In this document: one piece after another, positions 49,663 to 58,475 of the stretch | Position numbering within the stretch: the first letter of the stretch is position 1 | Layout: each line of letters starts with the position of its first letter | Assembly: GCF_023887685.1 (NCBI RefSeq) | Contig: NZ_JAMWMR010000019.1 | Span: 62,001 to 126,000 of the forward strand | DNA from: Streptomyces macrolidinus | GTDB taxonomy: Bacteria; Actinomycetota; Actinomycetes; Streptomycetales; Streptomycetaceae | Direction: 5' to 3' | DNA: 64,000 nt | Translations under genes and position numbers: made by a program | The notes under the pieces: generated by a model | Database searches by the model: none | What the model was told of the DNA's origin: nothing | Seen by the model: only the letters and a program-made list of their open reading frames with translations

Positions 49663-51234
49663 TTAGGGGGCGGGCGTCCGGGGTGTGCCGGAGCGGTCCC
49701 GGGGCGCGGGTGTCGGGTGTGCGCCCGGCTGGTTCTCCCTGGGCAGGTGGCGGGTCACCTCCGCCGCCGTGAGGCCCAGTCCGCCGAGCTTGATCTCGTC
49801 CCAGGCCTGGAGGCGGCGGGTGTCCCGGTCCAGGTAGAGGATCGAGGCCTCGATGGGGTCCGGGTCGTCGTCCTCGACCGCGCGCAGTCCGCTGCCGCCC
49901 GTCGAGCCCTCGATGCGCAGCCGGGTGCCGTACGGCATGACCTCCATCGTCTCCCGGTGCAGATGGCCGGCCAGCACCAGGGGCACCTCGCCGTCCGTCT
50001 CGCGGGCGGCCGTCGGCTCATGGGCGATCGCGATGTCGACGGGCGTCCCGGCGGCCTTCTGGTCGCTCAGGGCGGAGGCCAGGCGGGCGCCCGCCAGCTC
50101 TTCGGCGCGGGCGCCGCCGGGCGCGGACGAGCGGTCGGGGGTGAACTGCGGGTCGCCGATCCCGGCGAAGCGCAGGCCCGCGAGGGTGATCGCCCTGCCG
50201 TCGTCCAGCACATGGACGTTCTTCATGCGCTCCAGGTAGCGCTGGGTGGTGCGGGAGTCGTGGTTGCCGCGGACCCATACGTACGGGGCGCCCAGATCCT
50301 CGACCGGGTCCAGGAAGCCGTTCTCCGCCGCCGTTCCGTGGTCCATGGTGTCGCCCGAGTCGACGATCACGTTCACGCGGTACTGCCGCGCCAGCGACGC
50401 GATGATCTTCCAGCTCGCCGGGTTGAGATGGATGTCCGAGACATGCAGGACCCGGATCGTCGTGGGGTCGGGTTCGTACGCGGGGAGGGTGGACGTGGCG
50501 TCGTACAGCTTCGTCACGTTGGTCACCAGGCGCGCCAACTCCTGCTGGTAGACGTCGAATTCGGTGACGATGCTGCGCGCGTTGCCGACCAGGGAGGGGG
50601 CGGAGGAGAGCAGGCCCGAGAACCTCGGCTCCAGGACCGAGGCGGGATTCCAGGTGGCGTACGCCGTGGTGCCCGAGGCGGTGAGGAGTGCGAGGGCCAG
50701 GCCGCCCGCGGTCAAGGCGCGGCGCGGGCGGCGGTAGACCACGAGGCCGAGCGCGGTGGCGCCGAAGACCACCGCGACACAGGAGCGCACGGCGAGATCG
50801 AGGGTGCCGTGCTCCACGTCGTGGGTGACCTCCTGCTGGAGGCCGGAGAGCCGCTCGGGGTGGTCGACCAGCGCCTGGGCGCGGACCGGGTCGAGTTGGT
50901 CGACGTTGACGTCGAGGCGGACGGGGGCCTGGTGGCTGTCCAGCCGCAGCGCGCCGAGCGGGGAGACGTTGATCTTCGTGCCGCCGGTGAGGGAGGGGCG
51001 CAGGGTCATGGTGGTGTCCATCGGGCCCACCGGGACGCGTACGTCGCCCACGATCAGCAGACCGAGCCAGGCGCCCAGCAGCACGACGCCGACCATGCCG
51101 AGCGCGTCGAGCCAGGGGTGGGGCCGGGGGACGAGTGAGGTGGCGGGCGGCGGGCGCCGTGAGCGGTGGCGCCGGGCGAGGGCACGCGCCGCCTCGAGCA
51201 GGCGGCGCGGGGCTGCGGCGAGGACGCTGGCCAT
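49663..51234 (-). CDS. Membrane-anchored metallophosphoesterase
   Basis: Encodes 523 residues. The N-terminal part has two or more transmembrane helices (ALGMVGVVLLGAWLGLLIVG and SCVAVVFGATALGLVVY, then a third near ALTAGGLALALL). The calcineurin-like phosphoesterase domain (about 260-460) carries the full metal-binding set: LHVSDIHLN, VDSGDTMDHG, VRGNHD, AIAHEP and LAGHLHRE. The tail is Pro/Arg-rich. Orientation suggests the catalytic domain is extracytoplasmic. Start ATG 51234; the frame is open further upstream without support. Divergent from the zincin gene with 86 nt between. Substrate unknown. Confidence 0.9.
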   Translation of the reverse strand: MASVLAAAPRRLLEAARALARRHRSRRPPPATSLVPRPHPWLDALGMVGVVLLGAWLGLLIVGDVRVPVGPMDTTMTLRPSLTGGTKINVSPLGALRLDSHQAPVRLDVNVDQLDPVRAQALVDHPERLSGLQQEVTHDVEHGTLDLAVRSCVAVVFGATALGLVVYRRPRRALTAGGLALALLTASGTTAYATWNPASVLEPRFSGLLSSAPSLVGNARSIVTEFDVYQQELARLVTNVTKLYDATSTLPAYEPDPTTIRVLHVSDIHLNPASWKIIASLARQYRVNVIVDSGDTMDHGTAAENGFLDPVEDLGAPYVWVRGNHDSRTTQRYLERMKNVHVLDDGRAITLAGLRFAGIGDPQFTPDRSSAPGGARAEELAGARLASALSDQKAAGTPVDIAIAHEPTAARETDGEVPLVLAGHLHRETMEVMPYGTRLRIEGSTGGSGLRAVEDDDPDPIEASILYLDRDTRRLQAWDEIKLGGLGLTAAEVTRHLPRENQPGAHPTPAPRDRSGTPRTPAP

Positions 51235-51308
51235 TGGTCCCGTATGCCCAGTTCCGGGCGCGGCCATGCGGGACGGATTCGCGGCTGCCCCGCGGACCCG
51301 CCGTACCG

Positions 51309-51314
51309 GACAAT
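51309..51314 (+). promoter_or_regulatory. -10 box of zincin gene, leaderless type
   Basis: GACAAT lies 6 nt before the GTG at 51321. Confidence 0.45.
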
Positions 51315-51320
51315 GGCCCT

Positions 51321-51671
51321 GTGCTGGAGATGACGCGCGAGGAGTTCGAGGAACTGGTCGCCGAGGCGCTCGACCGGATTCCACCGGAGCTGACGCGGCT
51401 GATGGACAACGTGGCGGTGTTCGTCGAGGACGAGCCGCCCGCCGACGATCCCGACCTGCTCGGGCTCTACGAGGGCACTCCGCTGACGGACCGCGGCGAG
51501 TGGTACGCGGGCGTGCTGCCGGACCGGATCACGGTCTATCGAGGGCCGACCCTGCGGATGTGCGAGACGCGCGAGGACGTGGTGGCCGAGACGGAGGTGA
51601 CGGTGGTGCACGAGATCGCCCATCACTTCGGGATCGACGACGAGCGGTTGCACGTGCTCGGGTACGGGTGA
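51321..51671 (+). CDS. Metallopeptidase-family minimal zincin
   Basis: Encodes 116 residues beginning VLEMTREEFEELVAEALDRI. This single-domain actinobacterial protein contains a zinc-binding HEIAHHFGIDDERLHVLGYG segment near the C-terminus: HExxH with catalytic Glu and the third ligand downstream. The N-terminal helix and the strand NVAVFVEDEPP are typical of the minimal zincin fold. GTG 51321 is favoured (leaderless spacing); ATG 51330 is possible. The natural substrate is unknown. Confidence 0.9.
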   Translation: MLEMTREEFEELVAEALDRIPPELTRLMDNVAVFVEDEPPADDPDLLGLYEGTPLTDRGEWYAGVLPDRITVYRGPTLRMCETREDVVAETEVTVVHEIAHHFGIDDERLHVLGYG

Positions 51672-51855
51672 CGCCGAGGTCCTCGGACGGGTGACGTTCT
51701 CTTCGCGTGGCCGCGTGTCCTCTTGCGGGTGGCGGGAGTTGGGCAGGGGGACTCCTCGACCGTCCCCGACCTCTCGGCAGCTTCCCGCGCGCTCGGCCTC
51801 GCTCGCGCGCGGGAGTTCGCTGGACAGGGGAGACCCCTAGCGGAGGTGGCTGCCC

Positions 51856-52341
51856 GTGCCCGCCTGTTACGTACCCGTCCGTCTGGCCGTCACGGTGCTG
51901 GCCGTCGTCGCGAGTGCCGGCTGCATGAGCGTGGGGAACGACGCGGGCAGCCCCCGGCCCGCGCACTCGGCGGGGCGGCACGGCGGGACCGCCCCGGACG
52001 GCGGGGCGCGGGCGAGCGGCGGCGACGGCAAGGCGGCGGGCGGAGCCGCGGTCAAGGGAGGCCCGGCGAAGCCGGGCACGTCCGGGACCTCCGCCGCACC
52101 CTCCGCGTCGGCCTCCCGGGGCGACGCCAAGAGCCGGGACCCCGAGCCGCCCGCCAGGGGGGAGACCCCGAAGGGGGACGACGGCAGCAGCAGGCCGGTG
52201 CCGCCCGCGCCGACGAAGGCCGAGCCGCTCCCGACCCGCACTCCCCCCGCGCCGTCGCCGCCCCAGGAGCCCGACCCGCCGTCGCCCTCCCCGACCGTCG
52301 CGGAGCCGTCGTCCTCGGCGCATGAGCCGACCCCGCAGTAG
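51856..52341 (+). CDS. Low-complexity secreted lipoprotein
   Basis: Encodes 161 residues. A signal peptide with lipobox is seen at the start (RLAVTVLAVVASAGC, Cys about residue 23). The rest is disordered and strongly biased to Pro, Ala, Gly, Ser and charged residues, with no domain and only the lipobox Cys. Such proteins act as cell-wall spacers or are poorly conserved. GGAGGTG lies 7 nt before GTG 51856, supporting translation. Confidence 0.62.
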   Translation: MPACYVPVRLAVTVLAVVASAGCMSVGNDAGSPRPAHSAGRHGGTAPDGGARASGGDGKAAGGAAVKGGPAKPGTSGTSAAPSASASRGDAKSRDPEPPARGETPKGDDGSSRPVPPAPTKAEPLPTRTPPAPSPPQEPDPPSPSPTVAEPSSSAHEPTPQ

Positions 52342-52638
52342 GCGCGCCGGGAACCGGTGCCGCGGGCAGGTCGCCCGGCGGCACAGCGGGTCCGGCGGAC
52401 GGCGGTGGGGAGAGCCGTGTGGTGAGGCTCACCCGGGGAGCGCCGGAATCGGTTTGCGCTCGCCGGGCTCGGGTGCGTATGGTGGCAGATCGTTTGATCC
52501 CATTTGCCCGGCGCCATCATGACGCGCCGCGTGTGGCGCGTACTCTCCCTTGCCGTGGCCGGACCGCATTGAGGCGGTCGATTGCGAATTCACGGAGTTT
52601 GGGCGCGTGCCGTGAACTCCGGAAGGTTCGCATTTCGC

Positions 52639-54870
52639 ATGTCTGTTTCCAGCACTGAGCACATCGTCCTGCCCGAGAACGGGGAGGGCGAGGACCAGTC
52701 CACCGCCCCCACCGCCCCCGAGATCACCTTCGCCGACCTCGGCCTGCCCGAGGGCGTCGTCCGCAAGCTCGCCCAGAACGGCGTCACCGCGCCCTTCCCG
52801 ATCCAGGCCGCGACCATCCCGGACGCCCTGCTCGGCAAGGACATCCTCGGCCGCGGCCGGACGGGATCGGGCAAGACGCTCTCCTTCGGTCTGCCGACCC
52901 TGGCCACCCTGGCCGGTGGGCGCACCGAGAAGAAGAAGCCGCGCGCCATCATCCTCACGCCGACCCGTGAGCTGGCCATGCAGGTCGCGGACGCGCTCCA
53001 GCCGTACGGCGACGTCGTCGGGCTGAAGATGAAGGTCGTCTGCGGCGGCACCTCCATGGGCAACCAGATCTACGCCCTCGAGCGCGGCGTGGACATCCTG
53101 GTCGCCACGCCCGGCCGACTGCGCGACATCATCAACCGCGGCGCCTGCTCCCTCGAGAACGTGCAGATCGCCGTGCTCGACGAGGCCGACCAGATGTCCG
53201 ACCTGGGCTTCCTGCCCGAGGTCACCGAGCTGCTCGACCAGGTGCCGGCCGGCGGCCAGCGCATGCTCTTCTCCGCGACCATGGAGAACGAGATCCAGAC
53301 GCTCGTCGACCGCTACCTGAACGAGCCGGTGAGCCACGAGGTCGACGCCGCCCAGGGCGCCGTGACGACCATGTCGCACCACATCCTCGTCGTGAAGCCG
53401 AAGGACAAGGCCCCGGTCACCGCGGCCATCGCCTCCCGCAAGGGCCGCACCATCATCTTCGTGCGTACGCAGCTCGGCGCCGACCGCGTCGCCGAGCAGC
53501 TCCGCGACGCCGGTGCCAAGGCGGACGCGCTGCACGGCGGCATGACCCAGGGCGCGCGCACCCGGACGCTGGCCGACTTCAAGGACGGGTACGTCAACGT
53601 GCTCGTCGCGACGGACGTCGCGGCCCGCGGTATCCACGTCGACGGGATCGACCTCGTGCTCAACGTGGACCCCGCCGGGGACCACAAGGACTACCTGCAC
53701 CGCGCCGGTCGTACCGCCCGCGCGGGCCGTACCGGCACGGTCGTGTCGCTCGCGCTGCCGCACCAGCGGCGTCAGATCTTCCGGCTGATGGAGGACGCGG
53801 GCGTCGACGCCTCGCGCCACATCATCCAGGGCGGTGCCGCGTTCGACCCGGAGGTCGCCGAGATCACCGGTGCCCGGTCCATGACCGAGGTCCAGGCCGA
53901 GGCCGCCGGTAACGCCGCGGAGCAGGCCGAGCGCGAAGTCGCCCACCTCACCAAGCAGTTGGAGCGCGCCACGCGGCGTGCGGCCGAGCTGCGCGACGAG
54001 GCCGACCGGCTGGTCGCCCGCTCCGCCCGTGAGCGGGGCGAGGACCCGGAGGCGGCGGTCCAGGCCGCCGCGGCGGCTGTGGCCGAGGCCCAGGAGAGCC
54101 CGGCTGCCGCCGGGACGCCGGAGGCCGCCGAGGTCTTCGTGCCGGGCCAGCCGACCGCGCAGGACGCCGAGCGGGTCCAGCGGACCGAGGAGCGTACGGC
54201 CGGTGCGTCGTCGTACGAGCGTCGTGAGCGCCGGGACGAGCGGGGCGGCTTCGGCCGCGACCGGGACCGCGACCGGGACCGTGGTTTCGGTGACCGTGAC
54301 CGTGACCGTCGTTCGTTCGACCGTGACCGTCGTGACGGTGAGCGTGGTGGGCGTTCGTTCGAGCGGCGTGACGACCGTGGTGGTTTCCGTCGTGACGGTG
54401 ACCGCGACCGCCGCCCCTTCGACCGGGACCGTGACCGGGACCGTGGTTTCGGTGACCGTGACCGTCGTTCGTCCGACCGTGACCGTCGTGACGGTGAGCG
54501 TGGTGGGCGTTCGTTCGAGCGCCGCGATGACCGTGGTGGTTTCCGTCGTGACGGTGACCGCGACCGTCGCCCCTTCGACCGTGACCGTCGTGACGGTGAG
54601 CGTGGTGGGCGTTCGTTCGAGCGGCGTGACGACCGTGGTGGATTCCGTCGTGACGGTGACCGCGACCGCCGCCCCTTCGACCGCGACCGCCGCGACGACC
54701 GAGGCGGCCACCGCGGCAGCGACCGCCCGTTCAACCGTGACCGTCAGGGCGACCGCCCCGGCTTCCGCTCCGGCTCCCACGACCGGCCCTACGGCCGTCG
54801 TGACGACCACCGCGGCACGGGCTCGTTCGGCCGCCGCGAGGACAAGCCGCGCTGGAAGCGCAACGGCTGA
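52639..54870 (+). CDS. DEAD-box RNA helicase with RGG/RD-rich tail
   Basis: Encodes 743 residues. The helicase core (about 30-400) is complete: Q motif APFPIQAATIPDALLG, motif I RGRTGSGKTLSFG, Ia ILTPTRELAM, DEAD-type motif II as VLDEADQMSD, SAT in FSATMENE, and VI HRAGRTARAGR. From residue 420 a coiled-coil-like Ala/Glu/Arg segment follows. The C-terminal 200 residues are an Arg/Asp/Gly tail with repeated GGRSFERRDDRGGFRRDGD units, an RNA-binding and phase-separating type of tail. Cold-shock helicases of this kind aid ribosome assembly or mRNA unwinding. Start ATG 52639; GTG 52609 is an alternative. Confidence 0.93.
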   Translation: MSVSSTEHIVLPENGEGEDQSTAPTAPEITFADLGLPEGVVRKLAQNGVTAPFPIQAATIPDALLGKDILGRGRTGSGKTLSFGLPTLATLAGGRTEKKKPRAIILTPTRELAMQVADALQPYGDVVGLKMKVVCGGTSMGNQIYALERGVDILVATPGRLRDIINRGACSLENVQIAVLDEADQMSDLGFLPEVTELLDQVPAGGQRMLFSATMENEIQTLVDRYLNEPVSHEVDAAQGAVTTMSHHILVVKPKDKAPVTAAIASRKGRTIIFVRTQLGADRVAEQLRDAGAKADALHGGMTQGARTRTLADFKDGYVNVLVATDVAARGIHVDGIDLVLNVDPAGDHKDYLHRAGRTARAGRTGTVVSLALPHQRRQIFRLMEDAGVDASRHIIQGGAAFDPEVAEITGARSMTEVQAEAAGNAAEQAEREVAHLTKQLERATRRAAELRDEADRLVARSARERGEDPEAAVQAAAAAVAEAQESPAAAGTPEAAEVFVPGQPTAQDAERVQRTEERTAGASSYERRERRDERGGFGRDRDRDRDRGFGDRDRDRRSFDRDRRDGERGGRSFERRDDRGGFRRDGDRDRRPFDRDRDRDRGFGDRDRRSSDRDRRDGERGGRSFERRDDRGGFRRDGDRDRRPFDRDRRDGERGGRSFERRDDRGGFRRDGDRDRRPFDRDRRDDRGGHRGSDRPFNRDRQGDRPGFRSGSHDRPYGRRDDHRGTGSFGRREDKPRWKRNG
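54268..54700 (+). repeat. Repeats encoding the RGG/RD tail
   Basis: Near-identical DNA units of about 102 bp begin at roughly 54331, 54487 and 54589, with shorter copies around them. Each encodes a block of the Arg/Asp/Gly tail of the helicase. Confidence 0.82.
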
Positions 54871-54900
54871 CACCCGGTCACCGGGACAGGCCGGGACCAG

Positions 54901-54935
54901 GAAGGGCCCGTACGACATCGTCGTGCGGGCCCTTC
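54901..54935 (+). terminator. Terminator of DEAD-box helicase gene
   Basis: A 16-bp stem with one G-U pair (54901-54916 with 54920-54935) around a 3-nt loop. Confidence 0.88.
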
Positions 54936-55025
54936 CGCGTTCCCGCCCGCAGGCCGTCGCCCGACCGGCTCGGCCGTGGGGCCGCGAGCCGGATTCGGGC
55001 TATGCTCGGGGAGGCAACATCGCCA

Positions 55026-55098
55026 GGGCCCTTAGCTCAATTGGCAGAGCAGTGGACTTTTAATCCATTGGTTGTGGGTTCGAGTCCCACAGGGCCTA
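55026..55098 (+). tRNA. tRNA-Lys(TTT)
   Basis: A 73-nt tRNA with anticodon loop CTTTTAA (anticodon TTT), T-loop GGTTCGAGTCC and discriminator A. The first acceptor pair is a G-T wobble, the other six are Watson-Crick. Confidence 0.94.
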
Positions 55099-55204
55099 CG
55101 GGTTGTAGACGGGGGATACGGCCTCTGACCTGCTACGCGGCGCCCGGTCCTGCTTCGGTCGGCTCGGGCGCCGCGCCGTTCGGCCGATGGGTGGCGCCAG
55201 CGTG

Positions 55205-57565
55205 CTACTCGCTTCTCAGCGCCGCCGCGGTCCTCGCCTTCGCCGCCCACCCTGCGGGCAGCAGCGCCCCCGCCGCGGCGATCACCAGGCCGCCCAGCAC
55301 CAGACCGGCCAGTACCGGCAGTGAGTACACCGCCATGTCCGTCGCCGGGATCGCCGTGCCCGCCGCGTGGCCCATGACCGGCACCACCCACGTGTGCAGG
55401 GCCACACCGACCGGCACACCGGCCGCTGCCGCCACCAGGCCGATCCCGGCCACCGAGGTGAGCACCATGGCGACGGTCTGCCGCGGCGACATGCCGAGCG
55501 CCTTGAACACCCCGAAGTCGTGGACGCGCTCGCGGGTGTCCAGCACCACCGTGTTGAGGACGCCCAGCCCGGCCACCGCGACCAGCATCAGGGTGAACAT
55601 GGCCATCAGCGCGTCGATGGCGATGATGGTCGGGCTGACCGTGTTCCCGGTCGGGAACACCAGGACGCCCGGCGGCTGCAGGGCCTTGCCGAGCGAGGCC
55701 GCGTAGGCCGTGGCGTCGGTGCCGAACTTCAGGTCGATCCTGAACTGCACCAGCTCCGAGGGGATCGTGAGGCCGAGCCCGGCCAAGGAGGAGAGGTCGG
55801 TCCGTATGACCATGCCGCCCTCGCTGGTGTCCAGGTCCTCACCGACGATCCGCACCGCCGCGCGGCGTCCGCCCGCCGTGAGAGTGACGGTGTCACCGAC
55901 ATGCGTCCCGGTGGCCCGCAGGAAGCCATAGGGGACCACGGCCTGCCCAGGGCCGTCGAACCAGGTCCCGGAGATCATCTGGTAGGCGCCCCACGAGGAG
56001 TCGCCCTGGTAGGCGACCACCCCGGTCGAACCGGCCAGTCCGGCCACACCGACCCGCGTCTGCGCGGTGCTGAAGTACCTACGGGTGCCCGGCTGCGCGG
56101 TGATCTTCGCGGCGATCAGCGCCGGATCGACCGTGTTACGGGAACCCTTGCCGGCCAGTGGCGCGACGTTCTGCACCGTCACCGCGCCCGCGTTCTCGCG
56201 GTCGAGCCCGTGCTGGACGCCGTTCACGGAGATCGCCAGGCCGGCCCCGAAGGTCACCCCGATGGTGCCGAAGACGACAGCCGACGCCACCGTCGCCGAA
56301 CGGGCGGGTCGGGCAAAGGGGTTGGCCAGCCCCAGACTCAGTGCGCGCGGCAGCGGCAGCCTGCCGAGCAGCCGCCTCACCGCCCGGCCACGGCCGGCCC
56401 GAGGCGTCCGGCCCAGGGCGATCGCCTCGACCGTGCGCAGCCTTCCGGCCCGTAGCGCGGGGGCCAGCGCCGTCGCCGCGACCACGGCCAGCGCGACGGC
56501 GGAGACGGCCAGATCGATCCACGGCGCGATCGTCAACGAGCTGGTGCTGTAGGCGCGTTGGGCCACGCCCAGGGCCGGGACCGCCATCAGGTTGCCGAGT
56601 ACGACGCCGAGAGCGGTGCCGACCGTGGCGGGGATCAGTGCCTGGGCGACGTAGGCGCGGACCACCTGTGCCGGAGTGAAGCCCAGGGACTTCAGGATGC
56701 CGATGCGTCTGGTCGCCGTGCCGACCGCGCCGCTGACCACGGTGCCGATGACCAACACCGACATGACCAGTCCGATCACCCCGAAGGCGATCACGAAGGG
56801 GACGAGGGTCGATGTGGTGCGGTTCGCGGACCGTTCGGCCTGCAGGAAGGAGGAGGCCCCGGCCAGCGATCCCGCGGGGACGGCGTTCTCGATCGCCTTG
56901 CGGCCGGCGGTGACCTCGGCATCGGTGGCGGCGTGACGGAAGCGGTAGAGCATCTGCAGGCCCGGCCTGCTGCCCGGTGTCGTCAGGGCCGCCAACTGCG
57001 CGGGGGAGACCCAGGCGTCCGCGGTCGCGGTCACCGACCGGGCCAGTCCCACAACGGTCAGCACCGGCTTGCCCGGCAGGTCGGGAAACGACATCCGGTC
57101 GCCCGGGCTCAGTGGAGTGGTCCCGTCGCTGAGCACGATCTGCCCGCTGCCCGTGGCCCAGTGGCCCGCGGTGAGGGACAACTCGTCGACCGCTCCGCCG
57201 GTGTCCGCTCGGCCGACCACACTCATCTCGGGCATGACACCGCCCACCGGCATCCGCGACCTGTTGGCGCCGATCCGGGGGGACAGTGACCGCACAGGAT
57301 AGGGCCCGGCGGCGGTGGTCACGTCGGCGAGGTGCGCGGTCGCGGTGACCTGTGCGGCGGTGACGCGGCCCGGGTCGAACCAAGCCGTCAGATGCGCGCC
57401 GCGCTGCGTGGCGAAGGCGTGCTCGAACGGTGCCCGGGAGGCCACCAGCAGTCCGGTCGCCAGCACGGCCGCGGCCACCGCCATCGTGGTGGTCAGCACC
57501 ATCACCAGGGTCTGGACCCGGCGTCGGCCCACCCCCGCGCGAACCACCTTGCCCAGCGCGCTCAT
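55205..57565 (-). CDS. MacB/FtsX-type ABC transporter permease
   Basis: Encodes 786 residues with the FtsX layout duplicated: an N-terminal helix (VQTLVMVLTTTMAVAAAVLA), an extracytoplasmic domain to about residue 250, a three-helix FtsX unit (FVIAFGVIGLVMSVLVIGTV and following, about 255-370), a second extracytoplasmic domain and a C-terminal FtsX unit (IIAIDALMAMFTLMLVAVAG and following). Such permeases often export or sense antimicrobial peptides or act in envelope maintenance. The start overlaps the stop of the ATPase gene (4 nt), so both are translated together. Confidence 0.93.
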   Translation of the reverse strand: MSALGKVVRAGVGRRRVQTLVMVLTTTMAVAAAVLATGLLVASRAPFEHAFATQRGAHLTAWFDPGRVTAAQVTATAHLADVTTAAGPYPVRSLSPRIGANRSRMPVGGVMPEMSVVGRADTGGAVDELSLTAGHWATGSGQIVLSDGTTPLSPGDRMSFPDLPGKPVLTVVGLARSVTATADAWVSPAQLAALTTPGSRPGLQMLYRFRHAATDAEVTAGRKAIENAVPAGSLAGASSFLQAERSANRTTSTLVPFVIAFGVIGLVMSVLVIGTVVSGAVGTATRRIGILKSLGFTPAQVVRAYVAQALIPATVGTALGVVLGNLMAVPALGVAQRAYSTSSLTIAPWIDLAVSAVALAVVAATALAPALRAGRLRTVEAIALGRTPRAGRGRAVRRLLGRLPLPRALSLGLANPFARPARSATVASAVVFGTIGVTFGAGLAISVNGVQHGLDRENAGAVTVQNVAPLAGKGSRNTVDPALIAAKITAQPGTRRYFSTAQTRVGVAGLAGSTGVVAYQGDSSWGAYQMISGTWFDGPGQAVVPYGFLRATGTHVGDTVTLTAGGRRAAVRIVGEDLDTSEGGMVIRTDLSSLAGLGLTIPSELVQFRIDLKFGTDATAYAASLGKALQPPGVLVFPTGNTVSPTIIAIDALMAMFTLMLVAVAGLGVLNTVVLDTRERVHDFGVFKALGMSPRQTVAMVLTSVAGIGLVAAAAGVPVGVALHTWVVPVMGHAAGTAIPATDMAVYSLPVLAGLVLGGLVIAAAGALLPAGWAAKARTAAALRSE

Positions 57566-58254
57566 TCGGCCACCGTCCGCACCACATCGCGCGCGATCCG
57601 GCCGTCGACCAGCTCGACGGTGCGGGTCGCACAGGAGGCGGCGAGCGCCGTGTCGTGGGTGACCAGCACGATCGTCTGCCCCTCCTGGTTCAGCTCGGCC
57701 AGCAGTTCCCTGACCTCCGCCGCGGAGGCACTGTCGAGTGCGCCGGTCGGCTCGTCGGCCAGCAGCAGCCGCGGACGGTTCATCAGCGCCCTCGCCACCG
57801 CGACCCGTTGCCGCTCACCGCCGGAGAGGCGGCCGGGGAAGGCACGCGCGTGCCGGGCGACGCCCAGGCGCTCCAGCAGGTGCGCCGCCCGGTGGCGGGC
57901 CAGGGCGCGCGGCCGACCCGCGAGCTGCGCCGGCAGCAGGACGTTGTCCTCCACGGTCAGGTCGTCCAGCAGGTTGAAGAACTGGAAGACCATCCCGATC
58001 CGTTCCCTGCGGTATCTGGCCAGTGCGGCCTCGCCCTGCCGGTCCAGGCGCAGTCCGTCCACGGTGACGGTGCCCTCGGACGGCCGGTCCAGCCCGGCGA
58101 TCATGTTGAGCAGGGTGGACTTGCCACTGCCCGAGGGCCCGAGCACCGCCAGTGCGTCGCCGGCGTTCACCTCCAGGTCCACGTCGGCCAGTGCCGGGCG
58201 CCCTTCGTCGTACTTCTTGTTCACATCGCGGATCTCGATGATCGGCGCGGTCAC
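57562..58254 (-). CDS. MacB/LolD-type ABC transporter ATPase
   Basis: Encodes 230 residues with full ABC motifs: Walker A LGPSGSGKSTLLN, Q-loop FQFFNLLDDLTVEDNV, signature LSGGERQRVAVARAL, Walker B LLLADEPTGALD, switch H in VLVTHD. The type is the MacB/LolD/FtsE class that partners FtsX permeases. It is the first gene of the two-gene operon, divergent from a two-component system with a nested palindrome between them, which suggests that system controls it. Confidence 0.95.
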   Translation of the reverse strand: MTAPIIEIRDVNKKYDEGRPALADVDLEVNAGDALAVLGPSGSGKSTLLNMIAGLDRPSEGTVTVDGLRLDRQGEAALARYRRERIGMVFQFFNLLDDLTVEDNVLLPAQLAGRPRALARHRAAHLLERLGVARHARAFPGRLSGGERQRVAVARALMNRPRLLLADEPTGALDSASAAEVRELLAELNQEGQTIVLVTHDTALAASCATRTVELVDGRIARDVVRTVAE

Positions 58255-58357
58255 GGGTCCTCCACGGGTCGGCGGGAACGGCCGGGGTGCCGCTCCCGCG
58301 GCACGTCCTCGATGCCACCGAAGAAGCTAGGAAGAGAGGGGAGTTCGCCGACACGGG

Positions 58358-58411
58358 GTTGAGCGGGGTCTTGGAGGTGTAGCTGGCTACACCAGGGTTT
58401 CGGGGCTCAAC
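58358..58411. promoter_or_regulatory. Nested dyad between ABC and two-component operons
   Basis: GGTGTAGC-TG-GCTACACC (58376-58393) is an 8-bp-armed inverted repeat. GTTGAGC (58358-58364) and GCTCAAC (58405-58411) are a second one. Both share the same centre (58384.5). This is a strong candidate binding site for the LuxR-type response regulator, placed to control both divergent operons. Confidence 0.65.
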
Positions 58412-58475
58412 GCGCCTGCCTGCCAAGCCGGTTGACCCGCACACTGGTCCGGACCGACACGGGAGGAGAGCGGAC

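Noticed and set aside
54268..54700. CRISPR-like or satellite repeats
   Set aside because: They are in-frame coding repeats of the helicase tail.
52429..54918. 829-residue minus-strand frame with Val/Thr repeats
   Set aside because: Antisense of the DEAD-box helicase; the repeats mirror its RGG/RD tail.
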